From Idiomarina ramblicola (GTDB lineage: Bacteria; Pseudomonadota; Gammaproteobacteria; Enterobacterales; Alteromonadaceae), in contig NZ_PIQC01000008.1 of NCBI RefSeq assembly GCF_003987255.1, positions 62,001 through 126,000 of the forward strand: a DNA stretch of 64,000 nt, written 5' to 3'. Of this stretch, positions 40,954 through 51,708 are shown piece after piece. Position 1 is the stretch's first letter; every line of letters starts with the position of its first letter. The notes beneath the pieces were generated by a model. That model ran no database searches. It was given only the letters and a program-made list of their open reading frames with translations, and was not told the origin of the DNA. The translations under genes were made by a program, and so were the position numbers.

Positions 40954-43926
40954 ATGCTAAGACTTAAAAGAACGTTGACAGCGTTGTCGGTTGCGGCAGC
41001 TTTGGGCGTTGCGTCCTCAGCTTATGCGCAAGACACTGGTACGCTGCGTATTCAAATTACAGATAGTCAGGGTAACCCTGTTCCTAATGCGACGGTAAGC
41101 GTTAACGCCCCGGATACATTAGTCTCACGCACAGCAGAAACCGATGAAAGTGGTTACGTCCGTTTAGGCGGTTTGCAGCCATCTCGTGAGTATCAGGTTG
41201 AAGTTGTTGAAGAGGGTTACTCAGACTTTGAATCTGGAAATGTTCGTGTTTCGTCGGGCCAGACATTCGAGCTTAACTATGCGTTGAGCCGCGGTGGCAG
41301 CGATATTGAAACCATTGAAGTGACTGGCCGGGCGATGTCGACAATCGATACGACTTCGTCGACGACGGGTACCTCAGTTACCTTAGATATGACTGAGTCA
41401 CTACCAACAGCCCGTAGCTTCCAGGATTATCTACAATTAGCGCCTAGTACTAAGCCGTCATTGGATGGCAACCCATCGTCTAAATCTGGTGTGAACTACT
41501 CTGATATTGGTGGCGAGTATGGTTCGTCTTCGGATAACGTCTATTATCTAGATGGTGTTAATGTAACTGATAATGCGACGGGCACTTTTGGGGCAAATAT
41601 TAACTCTGAAATTATCCAGGAACAGAGGATTTTAACTGGGGGTATTCCAGCCGAGTACGCTGGTGGTCAAGGTTTGGTTACTCGCGTTATTACCAAGTCA
41701 GGTAGTAATGAATGGAGCGGTTCGGTTAACTATTACTTCCAGAACGATAGCCTGGTTGCAGACAATGAAAACCTTTCACAAAATAGTTTTGATACTTTTG
41801 ATACAGCGGTGACTTTAGGTGGTCCAATTATCGAAGACGAGCTGTGGTTCTTCGGGTCCTACCAAATCAAAGAACGTGAGGAAGACGTGACGGATCCAGT
41901 GACCGACACTAAACTTCGCAGTGTCAGTGATGAACAAGATCTTGGCTTTTTCAAGTTAACCTGGCAGCCGACTGTAAATGATCGCTTTGTTGCTAGCTGG
42001 TTTAATGACCCAAGAGAAATCAGCGGTTCTGATGACCCGCGGACTTTGAACAATCGAGATCGGGCTCAGGAACAAGGTGGTGACAACTACCGCATAGAAT
42101 ACTCGCGCTATTGGGATAATTTGATTTTAACCTTGAAAGCTTCAAGCCACGAAGGTGAAGTATCTAATATTGCTGCAGATAACTCTACACGAAATGATGT
42201 AGCGTATCGCACGGCGGACGGGTTTGAGCCGACGAATGCGGATACTGATAAAGGTGGTTATGGTGTCAATTCGATTAACTTTCGTAACAAAGACCAATAT
42301 CAAGCCACATTAGAGTACTTTCTTGATACCTACGACTACGGTAGTCATGAGCTTAAAGCTGGCTTTGTTTATACAGTGAATGAAAACATTCAGGATAGCC
42401 GTTATACCGGTGAAGGCGCTCAATACACATCAATTGGAGCAAGAAATTCCGGTTCTACTATTGGTGATTACTTAAGTGCTGATGACTGGGTGGGTACTCG
42501 TGATTTGTCGGCGGATGATTTATCTCGCCTAATTGACAATATGTCTGCTAGTGAAGACTCGTCGCTTTACTTAAGCCGTTATGATGCGAACGCCGATGGT
42601 GCCATCAGTCCTGATGAGCTAAGAAGTGGTGTTTCGTTTGACTCTACTGAAGGTAACCCGAATGGCGATGTGAATGTATATCGTATTCAGGAGCAGCAAA
42701 CCGCTCCAATTAAAATGGAAACGAAAGGCAAGACATTCTTCGTTCAAGATACCTGGACTATCGATCAGTGGACGGTAAATGCAGGTCTTCGCGCTGAAAC
42801 CTGGGAACACTTTTCTTCGAAAGGCGAGAAGATTGCTGAATTTGATTGGGAAGTCGCCCCACGTTTCAGTGTTGTATATGACATAAACGGTTCAAGTAAA
42901 GTTTGGGGGTTTGTTGGTCGCTACTATGATCCAATTCGTACCAATATGACAGACTTTGCGGGGAACCTGACAGGACCTGTCTTACATGAGCAGATTTATT
43001 TAGAAGATCGCTGGTTAACTTATCGTGTTCGCGGTGGTGAGCAGGTGCAAGATGCGTTTTTTGCGCCAAGCACGGAAACACCTTATACCGATGAAATCTT
43101 GTTAGGTTATGCCACTAACATTGCTGATGACATGAGCATTGAAGTGACATATACCGATAGGAAAACAAGAAACCTTTTAGAAGACTATGATTTAGGTGTT
43201 TATGCTAACGATCTAGAAGGTACAGATTTCTACTTACCTCTTTCTTACTTTGGCTACGATGAAAACCCTGGCTCAAACTACGTTATTGCCACTTTGGAAG
43301 GTGGTAAGCGTGATTATCAAGGTTTGCAGGTGGCTTTCACTAAACATAGAACGGCTTCAAATAACTGGTTTTTTAACGCGTCGTGGACATATAACGATGC
43401 AAAGGGTAACTCAAACTCAGATAGTAACGCTGATTTACAAGGTGACTTTGTCTGGTTAGACCCTCGAGCTCCAGGTGTTTATGCCGATCAGCCTGGTAAC
43501 ATGGAGCACCTTGTAAAACTGTTTGGTAGTTACCGGTTTGATAACGGCATAGAAGTTGGTGCTGTATACAACTGGAATTCAGGAACGGTTTACAGTAAAA
43601 CCAGAGCGCTCTACGGTCGTCATGCCCCATTGTCTGACGAACCTTATGAGTACGGTGGTCACACCGACACTTGGGTTCAGGAGGGGGCCATTGGCTCAGA
43701 AGAGTCGCCCGCTTATGGTACGTTAGATCTGCGAGTTAAATATACTCATAAGTTCAATGATGATTACAAAGCTGAATTCTTCCTAGATGTCTTTAACGCA
43801 CTGGATGATCAAGCGGTGCGTCGTGAACAGGATCTGTTCGCAGGCGATGGAGTTTACGCATTTGGTGAAGGCGTCGACTGGGTCCAGCCTCGTCGCTTTT
43901 ATCTAGGCGCTCGCTTATCGTTCTAA
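40954..43926 (+). CDS. Oar-type TonB-dependent receptor with EF-hand loop
   Basis: About 990 residues. A signal peptide (LTALSVAAALGVASSAYA) leads into a carboxypeptidase-regulatory-like Ig domain (about 28-105, with LRIQITDSQGNPVPNATVSV), a plug (about 115-250) and a large barrel ending in FYLGARLSF. The barrel has an EF-hand-like calcium loop at D544-E555 (DANADGAISPDE), where residues 1, 3, 5, 9 and 12 fit. Such Oar-like receptors are common in protein-degrading marine bacteria; the ligand is unknown. Start ATG 40954 has GGGGAG about 8 bases upstream; an in-frame TTG at 40933 is rejected. Confidence 0.86.
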   Translation: MLRLKRTLTALSVAAALGVASSAYAQDTGTLRIQITDSQGNPVPNATVSVNAPDTLVSRTAETDESGYVRLGGLQPSREYQVEVVEEGYSDFESGNVRVSSGQTFELNYALSRGGSDIETIEVTGRAMSTIDTTSSTTGTSVTLDMTESLPTARSFQDYLQLAPSTKPSLDGNPSSKSGVNYSDIGGEYGSSSDNVYYLDGVNVTDNATGTFGANINSEIIQEQRILTGGIPAEYAGGQGLVTRVITKSGSNEWSGSVNYYFQNDSLVADNENLSQNSFDTFDTAVTLGGPIIEDELWFFGSYQIKEREEDVTDPVTDTKLRSVSDEQDLGFFKLTWQPTVNDRFVASWFNDPREISGSDDPRTLNNRDRAQEQGGDNYRIEYSRYWDNLILTLKASSHEGEVSNIAADNSTRNDVAYRTADGFEPTNADTDKGGYGVNSINFRNKDQYQATLEYFLDTYDYGSHELKAGFVYTVNENIQDSRYTGEGAQYTSIGARNSGSTIGDYLSADDWVGTRDLSADDLSRLIDNMSASEDSSLYLSRYDANADGAISPDELRSGVSFDSTEGNPNGDVNVYRIQEQQTAPIKMETKGKTFFVQDTWTIDQWTVNAGLRAETWEHFSSKGEKIAEFDWEVAPRFSVVYDINGSSKVWGFVGRYYDPIRTNMTDFAGNLTGPVLHEQIYLEDRWLTYRVRGGEQVQDAFFAPSTETPYTDEILLGYATNIADDMSIEVTYTDRKTRNLLEDYDLGVYANDLEGTDFYLPLSYFGYDENPGSNYVIATLEGGKRDYQGLQVAFTKHRTASNNWFFNASWTYNDAKGNSNSDSNADLQGDFVWLDPRAPGVYADQPGNMEHLVKLFGSYRFDNGIEVGAVYNWNSGTVYSKTRALYGRHAPLSDEPYEYGGHTDTWVQEGAIGSEESPAYGTLDLRVKYTHKFNDDYKAEFFLDVFNALDDQAVRREQDLFAGDGVYAFGEGVDWVQPRRFYLGARLSF

Positions 43927-43949
43927 CCTTCCCTGGAGGAACGTTTAAC

Positions 43950-43977
43950 AACCCGGAGGCTTTCTCCGGGTTTTTTT
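43950..43977 (+). terminator. Rho-independent terminator after the Oar-type receptor
   Basis: CCCGGAG (43952-43958) and CTCCGGG (43964-43970) form a stem with a five-base loop and a run of seven T, about 25 bases after the receptor stop codon. Confidence 0.9.
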
Positions 43978-44018
43978 ATTTGTGGCGATCTAAACTCACT
44001 GGTATACGTTACTAGTAG

Positions 44019-45416
<1,398 letters not shown>

Positions 45417-45418
45417 AC

Positions 45419-47035
45419 TTATTGGTTTCCTGCATTCTGGGTCAGTCGTTTAATGGCTTCATCATTTACCGGTATCGATTGTGCGTTTAGCATAACGACA
45501 GCCCTTGAGCCATCGAGGTAAAAGCCAATAAAGCTACTGAACCCGGCTGTTTGTCCATTGTGCCAGGCGTAGGCCTTACCGTTTTCGTCTTCGCTAATAA
45601 GCCAGCCTAAAGCCTGCTGGCAGCAGCCTTCAATGTTTTCCTGAGGGGTAAGTAATTGCTCGACAGTGGCATCGCCTTCTGCACCTTTTCGCATGAGTGC
45701 TTTGGTGTAGTTGGCCATATCACTCAGTGTAGAAACAACAGCTCCGGCGCCGGCCAGAGACTGAAAATGCCAGTGAGGTACTACGTCACCCAGAACATTA
45801 TGTCCTTTTGACAGGGAGCCTGAAGTATTTTCTTTACGGGTTGCCACATAAGTATCCGGCATACTGAAAGTTTCAAACACAACGTCATTTAACAGTTCAG
45901 GAAAAGGTTTTTCCGCACTCTTAGCGAGTGACTCCGCTAGTAAGCCATACCCGAAGTTGGAATATTCGTAATTGTTGGCACCGGGCTCTACCTCAGCCAA
46001 AGCACTTTCTAATTCTGACTGACCAAAATGAGCGTAAGGGTCTGTCTGGTCGGCCTTGCTTAATAAATTTTCAGGAAGTCGGGGCAGCCCACTGTGGTGC
46101 GTGGCAAGTTGTCCCAGAGTCACTGTATCGGGTGCTTGCGGCCAAAACTTGTTGATCGAAGTATCAAGGGCTGTAGACTCATTAACTACTGCATGGGCCA
46201 GTAGATAAGCCACCATGGTTTTTGTGACCGAGCCAATTTCGTATTGTGTATTATGATCATGCTCGCCATAAAACTGCGTTTTGATATCATCTTGGTCAAT
46301 GATTGCAACTGCTGCACCGTGCTTGCCCAACTCGGGTGTCGGGGTGCTGGCCTGTTTATCATCCGAACCGGATTTTTTGAAGGTGAGAGGAAATTCCTGC
46401 CCCTGTTTGAAAGTTCCTTCGTAGCCTTCTGTTGTCTTTTTCCCGTTAAAACTCGCCTGAATCATCGGCGACTTAAAGCTGAGTGTGTTGTTATCAATAT
46501 GAACGTCAGTCAAAGGTATACCAAAGCTTTGCTGAGCCGGACTGTCTAAAGTCGCAATATACCCGTCGTGCACAACGGCTATATTCACTTGTAAGGGTAA
46601 ACTCGAGTTTTCACTGACGGGCAAATCGCCTTTGTAGGCTGCTTCGTAAGTAAGACGGGCTTTGTCTTCCTGAGTCAGCTTATGCATGGTAATACTGCGT
46701 TCTTTACCCTGTGTGAAAGTGCCCTCTAACTGGCCATCATTCAGAGCACCCTGATAACTGGCCTTGAGGCTTGTATCGGTGAACTCTATCTTATTACCCT
46801 TAACTGAAAACTTGGTGGGTTGGTGGTCAAACATGCCCTGATTCGGGCTATCGAGAGTTAGCTGGCCGTTATCGACATTAATACCAAGCGCAATGCTAAC
46901 ACCCTCTTGAAGGACAAGCTCTCCGCGCCATGCGCCTTCCAGTTCCTTCTGGTACTCTTTAGCTTGTAAAGCATGGTGGCAGAAAGCTGCCACCACAACA
47001 GTTGAGTAAATAAACCACTTAATGAAAGTTTTCAT
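45419..47035 (-). CDS. secreted serine hydrolase, beta-lactamase/esterase family, with duplicated N-terminal module
   Basis: About 538 residues with a signal peptide (FIYSTVVVAAFCHHALQA). Two similar modules of about 85 residues (roughly 30-115 and 125-210) precede a class-C-type hydrolase domain. The catalytic S269-x-x-K272 lies in SVTKTM, the tyrosine motif is Y358-S-N, and the third motif is near HNGQTAG. These suit a penicillin-binding-protein-like peptidase or esterase of the periplasm. I use ATG 47035, behind GAGGC; a TTG at 47056 would add seven residues. It follows the M16 peptidase gene by 21 bases. Confidence 0.83.
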   Translation of the reverse strand: MKTFIKWFIYSTVVVAAFCHHALQAKEYQKELEGAWRGELVLQEGVSIALGINVDNGQLTLDSPNQGMFDHQPTKFSVKGNKIEFTDTSLKASYQGALNDGQLEGTFTQGKERSITMHKLTQEDKARLTYEAAYKGDLPVSENSSLPLQVNIAVVHDGYIATLDSPAQQSFGIPLTDVHIDNNTLSFKSPMIQASFNGKKTTEGYEGTFKQGQEFPLTFKKSGSDDKQASTPTPELGKHGAAVAIIDQDDIKTQFYGEHDHNTQYEIGSVTKTMVAYLLAHAVVNESTALDTSINKFWPQAPDTVTLGQLATHHSGLPRLPENLLSKADQTDPYAHFGQSELESALAEVEPGANNYEYSNFGYGLLAESLAKSAEKPFPELLNDVVFETFSMPDTYVATRKENTSGSLSKGHNVLGDVVPHWHFQSLAGAGAVVSTLSDMANYTKALMRKGAEGDATVEQLLTPQENIEGCCQQALGWLISEDENGKAYAWHNGQTAGFSSFIGFYLDGSRAVVMLNAQSIPVNDEAIKRLTQNAGNQ

Positions 47036-47056
47036 CTTAGTAGCCTCGTTGTTCAA

Positions 47057-49930
47057 TTATTGTTTCTTCATCTCCTGCTGGAATTCCGCCAGGTCAGAAA
47101 TGACTTTCTGATTGGGGAGATCCGCGTAGGGTTGATCAGCGAATTTATTGCCGCGCAACTGTACGGAAATGCGCGCCGCGTCCGGGTTTAACATGGTTTG
47201 CTGATAGAATGCTTTAGCATCATCCAGAGTCACACCTTCCACTGCGTCAATTAGCTGTTCTTTACTGTCGAACTCGAAGCGTTGCAAGCTTAAATCTGCA
47301 AGGAAAGGGGAGACTTCCTCTCTGAGATTCTTAGGTTTTTCGTTCAGAGTAATCAAGGTGCTTTGCTTGATTTGGTTAAACTCTTCTTGTGTCATTTCCT
47401 GCAGGTCTTCCCAGTATTCCTGTTTGAAGCTGTCAAAACGTGCCTGCATGTCGGCAACACCTTTCACCGGAGTCTGAATGTACAGTCCGAAACCTGCGTA
47501 ATGATCCAGGTTTGGTGCAAAAGCACCCACAGCATAGGCAAGCTGCTCTTCTGTTCGCAAGGTGTCAAAAGCGACAGTGCGGAAATGACTTTGCAGAACG
47601 CTTCCGGCGGCTAACGCTTCAAAGCCAGGCTGTGGATGAATATGAGCATCAACCAGGGCGACGTCGGCAACGTCTAAGTCACGGCGTAATACAATCGATT
47701 GGCCTGGCTCTGGTTTCCAGAACTGCGCTGGCTCAAACTCTGTGACGTCGCGATTGTCCGGCAAACTGGTTTGGATACGTTTGACGGAGTCTTTCAGGTC
47801 AGCGTGATCGTAGTTACCAAAAGCGAAGATGCGAATGGCATTATTGCTCAATAGAGTGCCAATAAAGCCAGACAAGTCTGCCGGCGTTAGCGTCTTAGCT
47901 GTCTCAATTAAGTCGTCCTGGTTGAAGCCACCTTCGCGAATTAGCTGTCCGTAGGCATCAAAACTTTGATAAATCGGGAATTGCTGCCCTTTGTTCTGAA
48001 GCTCTCTGACATAACGGTCAACCGCTTGGTTAAAGGCTTGCTCTTCAACATCGAAGCTCAAGTTACCAATGGCCCGCTCAAGCAGCTGCGACTGTTTATC
48101 GGTAAAGCCTGATACCGTCAGGGTGAGCCCGGTACCGTCGCTAAGGTCAAGGTTCATACCCGCAATATTGGCCTCGGTATCCAGAGCGCTAATGTTCATA
48201 TTGTATAAGTCGCGCCACAATGCGGTTAAGACACTCGCCTTCACGTTTTGCAGCGGCGCAGCGTTATTCAGCTGAATATTCAATACACCACGGGGTTGGT
48301 CACTGTATAACTGGCTTGGGTACTGCCAGACTTGAATACCCGTTTCTTCGATAACCACTTTGGGTTTATCGAAAGCGTCATTTTGTTTAATGGCAAAGTT
48401 TTCCGGTAAGAGCGTATTTACTTTAGGCAGATTAATGGCCATTTTCGGCTCTTGTTCCCAGCTTGCGACTTCCTCATTCGGGATATCGACAACTTTGTAT
48501 TTACCTTCGTAAAAATCAAGTTCGCTATCGTGAGGTTCGTCCTGGCTGATGTACCAAACACGCAAATGCTCCGGAGTTAGTTGAGACAGCACGGACCGAA
48601 TTGCCTCAGGGTCAAACTGCTGGTACTCATAAGGCGCACTGATAGCGTACTCAGCCGGGAAGTTTTGCATGGCTTCAGCTAAGTTAGAAACGTAGCTGAA
48701 TTCGTCGCCTTTTTCTAAGAAGCGGAAACGATTGCTCAGGCTGGTTTTTATTTCATTAAAGTATTTCTCATCAACGCCTTTTTCTCGAACTTCATCAATG
48801 TATTGCATGATAAGTGCGAGGATATCTTCACGTTGCTGCATGCCGGAATCTGTTAGCTCAACGTCAATTGTCAGTACACCGTAGTTACCGTAGAAAGTTG
48901 GCTGCGCCGATGCATTTAAGTTGGCGATAAGACCGGCATCTTTCAGCTGCTGTGCTGGTGTGCCCGGCATTTCAGAACCAAGCAAATAGCTGACATAACG
49001 GTTTGGTTTAACCGCGAACTGGTCCTGGTTGTCGTTAATAATGAACTCAAGTTTCAGCTGTTTAACATCTTCATTAGGCACATAATGAATGCGTTTTTTA
49101 CCGACATCGTCGAAGTTAATTTGAGCACTGACTTCCGGCTCATCAATACCGTCATCTTCAATACTGGCAAAGTGTTTGCGGGCAAGTGTTTCCATTTCTT
49201 CTAACGAGCGGTCACTGATCATCGCAACTTTCATGATATTGGACGAGTAGAAGCGGTTATAAAAATCGACGGTTTCTTTATGCAGTTCACTGTTTTCTTT
49301 GTCGCTCAGGCTATCCAGGTTCCCAATAAGGAAACGGTTAGACGGGTGATCACCCAAAAGCAGACGGCCTAGTTTAAATTGCCCAAAGAAGTCCATTTCG
49401 CGGCGCATTGACCATTCAGCATTGACCGCATTACGCTCTTTATCAACGTACTCTGGGTATAATTTAGGGGCTTTAAAGAAGTCAGAAAAACGATCCAGAC
49501 CCTCATCATAGGCATCGTTATTGACCTTAAACATGTAGTTGGTGATATCCAGCCAGGTATAAGCATTCTGACTACCACCGTTATTACTCATAAACTCGCT
49601 GTAACCATTCGTGTCAGGGTATTTCTCGGTGCCCAGGAACAGCATGTGCTCTAAATAGTGTGCCATGCCTTGTTGAGTTTCAGGATCCTGTAGTAAGCCA
49701 ACACCGACGCTTAAAGAAGCTGCTGATTTATCCGTATTCGGATCAGACACCAGCATGATCTCTATATTGTTATCCAGCGTCAGTACGCGATACTCCCGTT
49801 GGTCGTTCGGGCTTTTAATGACTTCGCCGGCTACCGCATTTTGAGCCGTGTTGGTTTCGGTAACAGGCTGGCTGCAGCCTGCTGCTAATAGGGCTGAGCT
49901 AATAGCGCTCGCGAGTAGTAACTTTTTCAT
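47057..49930 (-). CDS. M16-family zinc peptidase lipoprotein, pitrilysin/insulinase-like
   Basis: 957 residues. The N-terminus is a lipoprotein signal (LLLASAISSALLAAGC, lipid cysteine C19). The inverted zinc motif HYLEH is at H91-E94-H95 in GMAHYLEHMLFLGTEKYP, the family signature, followed by a typical second glutamate region (NAEWSMRREMDFFGQ). Four homologous M16 domains are expected at this length, as in pitrilysin, with the C-terminal half inactive. It should sit in the outer membrane or periplasm and degrade peptides. The serine-hydrolase gene follows directly. Confidence 0.9.
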   Translation of the reverse strand: MKKLLLASAISSALLAAGCSQPVTETNTAQNAVAGEVIKSPNDQREYRVLTLDNNIEIMLVSDPNTDKSAASLSVGVGLLQDPETQQGMAHYLEHMLFLGTEKYPDTNGYSEFMSNNGGSQNAYTWLDITNYMFKVNNDAYDEGLDRFSDFFKAPKLYPEYVDKERNAVNAEWSMRREMDFFGQFKLGRLLLGDHPSNRFLIGNLDSLSDKENSELHKETVDFYNRFYSSNIMKVAMISDRSLEEMETLARKHFASIEDDGIDEPEVSAQINFDDVGKKRIHYVPNEDVKQLKLEFIINDNQDQFAVKPNRYVSYLLGSEMPGTPAQQLKDAGLIANLNASAQPTFYGNYGVLTIDVELTDSGMQQREDILALIMQYIDEVREKGVDEKYFNEIKTSLSNRFRFLEKGDEFSYVSNLAEAMQNFPAEYAISAPYEYQQFDPEAIRSVLSQLTPEHLRVWYISQDEPHDSELDFYEGKYKVVDIPNEEVASWEQEPKMAINLPKVNTLLPENFAIKQNDAFDKPKVVIEETGIQVWQYPSQLYSDQPRGVLNIQLNNAAPLQNVKASVLTALWRDLYNMNISALDTEANIAGMNLDLSDGTGLTLTVSGFTDKQSQLLERAIGNLSFDVEEQAFNQAVDRYVRELQNKGQQFPIYQSFDAYGQLIREGGFNQDDLIETAKTLTPADLSGFIGTLLSNNAIRIFAFGNYDHADLKDSVKRIQTSLPDNRDVTEFEPAQFWKPEPGQSIVLRRDLDVADVALVDAHIHPQPGFEALAAGSVLQSHFRTVAFDTLRTEEQLAYAVGAFAPNLDHYAGFGLYIQTPVKGVADMQARFDSFKQEYWEDLQEMTQEEFNQIKQSTLITLNEKPKNLREEVSPFLADLSLQRFEFDSKEQLIDAVEGVTLDDAKAFYQQTMLNPDAARISVQLRGNKFADQPYADLPNQKVISDLAEFQQEMKKQ

Positions 49931-50073
49931 AGAGTAGGTTCCCTTTAATAATTATAGAACCATAATAGCGAGGATTGCCGGCGTTATTAAAGTACGCCTG
50001 TTAACTATTTGTTGACTAATTTGTAACAGATTGTGAGAGTTAAATCACTGAGTTGGATACAGGGATGTTAAAA

Positions 50074-50748
50074 ATGAAATGGTTTACTTTAATAGGGGCA
50101 TGCATAGTACTCATCGGTTGTGCCTCTCCGACTGTATTTTTAACGATTGAACGGTTGCCGGAAAAAGATAGGCAAGAATTGGTGACTGCGTTATCTGAGA
50201 ATGACTTTCAGGTCAAAATAACTTCCAATGTGAGAATTCCGGAGGAATTTCCGGATGTCGTTGTCGCGACTAACCCTGCGAATGAAGATTTGGCGTTTTT
50301 CGATAAACTCGAGCAAGTTATTCGTCAGCAGAATTACTCTCCAGTAAGTTATAAAAAGTTTTATCAGCAAAAGCATTATTACAAAGGTCGTAATGTGGGG
50401 CTTTATATAAGAGGAGACGCTGAAGAGTTAGTCCTTCCTCCTGTACTGCGCGGCAGCGAGGGAACCTGCAATGGTCAACGCATGATTCTTGAGTTTCAAA
50501 GTAAAACAGAAGTTAGCCTGGACATTGAAGGTGAAGAAATTATTTCTTATACGGGAAGTTATCAACCGATATTGCCTGAGACAGTCTACGCTAACTTTAA
50601 AGGCGTCGAAGAGCCTGTGACATTTAAGTTTTCGCAGGTTGAGGTAAAAACTTATGCCGGTATGAAAACAGCCGATAAACTGGTGGTGACTAAAAGCAAA
50701 AACACCATACTACCGGTAGGTTGTGAGTTTATGATTATTAACTACTAA
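50074..50748 (+). CDS. putative lipoprotein of unknown function
   Basis: About 224 residues. The start MKWFTLIGACIVLIGCASPT contains a good lipobox (LIGC), and AGGG lies 9 bases before this ATG; upstream alternatives at 50053 (TTG) and 50065 (ATG) would place extra polar residues before the signal. The rest is soluble and beta-rich with one GSEGTCNGQRMILEF cysteine stretch. I do not recognise a family. Confidence 0.7.
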   Translation: MKWFTLIGACIVLIGCASPTVFLTIERLPEKDRQELVTALSENDFQVKITSNVRIPEEFPDVVVATNPANEDLAFFDKLEQVIRQQNYSPVSYKKFYQQKHYYKGRNVGLYIRGDAEELVLPPVLRGSEGTCNGQRMILEFQSKTEVSLDIEGEEIISYTGSYQPILPETVYANFKGVEEPVTFKFSQVEVKTYAGMKTADKLVVTKSKNTILPVGCEFMIINY

Positions 50749-50834
50749 CAACCAATTTTATCCATTAGTCGCCAGAGGTTTGGTATTGTAGTAAATAATG
50801 CGTCTTTATTCCCTGCTAACGGAAGGCTCTGAAC

Positions 50835-51173
50835 ATGTCTCTTTTGCTAATAGCCAAAACGCTTGGGCTCTTTTTTATTACAGCAATTGCTGAGATTATA
50901 GGCTGTTACTTACCCTACCTGTGGTTGAAAAAAGATGGAAGCATGTGGCTATTGATTCCCGCGGCTATTAGTTTGGCATTATTTGCCTGGCTGCTCACCT
51001 TGCACCCGGCCGAAAGTGGCCGAGTTTATGCCGCTTATGGTGGTGTGTATGTGGTAACAGCATTACTTTGGCTAAAAGCGGTTGAAGGGGCATCGTTATC
51101 TACTTACGATGCCATAGGTGCGGCTTTCACTTTAACCGGAATGGCCATAATAGCGGCAGGCTGGAATCATTAG
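50835..51173 (+). CDS. UPF0060 membrane protein YnfA
   Basis: 112 residues with four hydrophobic helices, like E. coli YnfA. Conserved blocks are [14 protein letters not shown] and [19 protein letters not shown]. Family members resemble small multidrug resistance pumps, with some reports of drug efflux, but the natural role is uncertain. The stop overlaps the convergent secreted-protein gene by 4 bases. Confidence 0.88.
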   Translation: MSLLLIAKTLGLFFITAIAEIIGCYLPYLWLKKDGSMWLLIPAAISLALFAWLLTLHPAESGRVYAAYGGVYVVTALLWLKAVEGASLSTYDAIGAAFTLTGMAIIAAGWNH

Positions 51174-51685
51174 TTTTTCTCAATATATTGGCTTAAAGAA
51201 GCCAGCTGTTGAGACAGAACGTTGTCCACAATAGGAGCAAGCTTGGTAAAGTCAGTGCTTGGATAACCGCCGACAATATATTCCAGGGTGACGTTGTTAC
51301 CTGAAAATTGCAGAGTCATGGTGCCGCTCATGCCCAATGATTGTAACGGACCTAACCCTCCAACTAACCGCAGTGTTTTGTTTGGCTGTACGTAAGTCAC
51401 TTCCATGTGCAGTGCTTCATGATCACCGTTAACCTCACAGAAGCAGCCGCCGGCGGTTGCATCAATTGAGAGCTTTGTGGCGTCACCGAACCAGGTGTGA
51501 TCGCTAAGCCACCAGTTGCCAACGCTATCGACAAAAGCGTTGTATCCTGTTTTTGCACTCCCTTCAAAGGGTTGCTCAAGTTTTAATTGAAAGCCGTTCT
51601 CTGAAGAGGAAATAACCTCTGCCTTTGTGTTCACTGAAAAGAGAAGTGGGGCGGCTATAGCAGTAACGATAAGTAAATTTTTCAT
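51170..51685 (-). CDS. secreted protein, possibly SRPBCC-like
   Basis: 171 residues with a signal peptide ([19 protein letters not shown]). The pattern of alternating strands and a final long helix ([20 protein letters not shown]) resembles the START/SRPBCC fold of ligand-binding or ATPase-activator proteins. It has a CFC cysteine pair ([12 protein letters not shown]). The fold is inferred from memory and the function is unknown. It starts 23 bases after the pirin gene end and may share its transcript. Confidence 0.68.
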   Translation of the reverse strand: MKNLLIVTAIAAPLLFSVNTKAEVISSSENGFQLKLEQPFEGSAKTGYNAFVDSVGNWWLSDHTWFGDATKLSIDATAGGCFCEVNGDHEALHMEVTYVQPNKTLRLVGGLGPLQSLGMSGTMTLQFSGNNVTLEYIVGGYPSTDFTKLAPIVDNVLSQQLASLSQYIEKN

Positions 51686-51708
51686 GAGTTATACCCGTAG
51701 GATTATTA

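Noticed and set aside
47440-47745. 101-codon plus-strand frame inside the M16 peptidase gene
   Set aside because: Antisense shadow of a conserved coding sequence without promoter or ribosome site.
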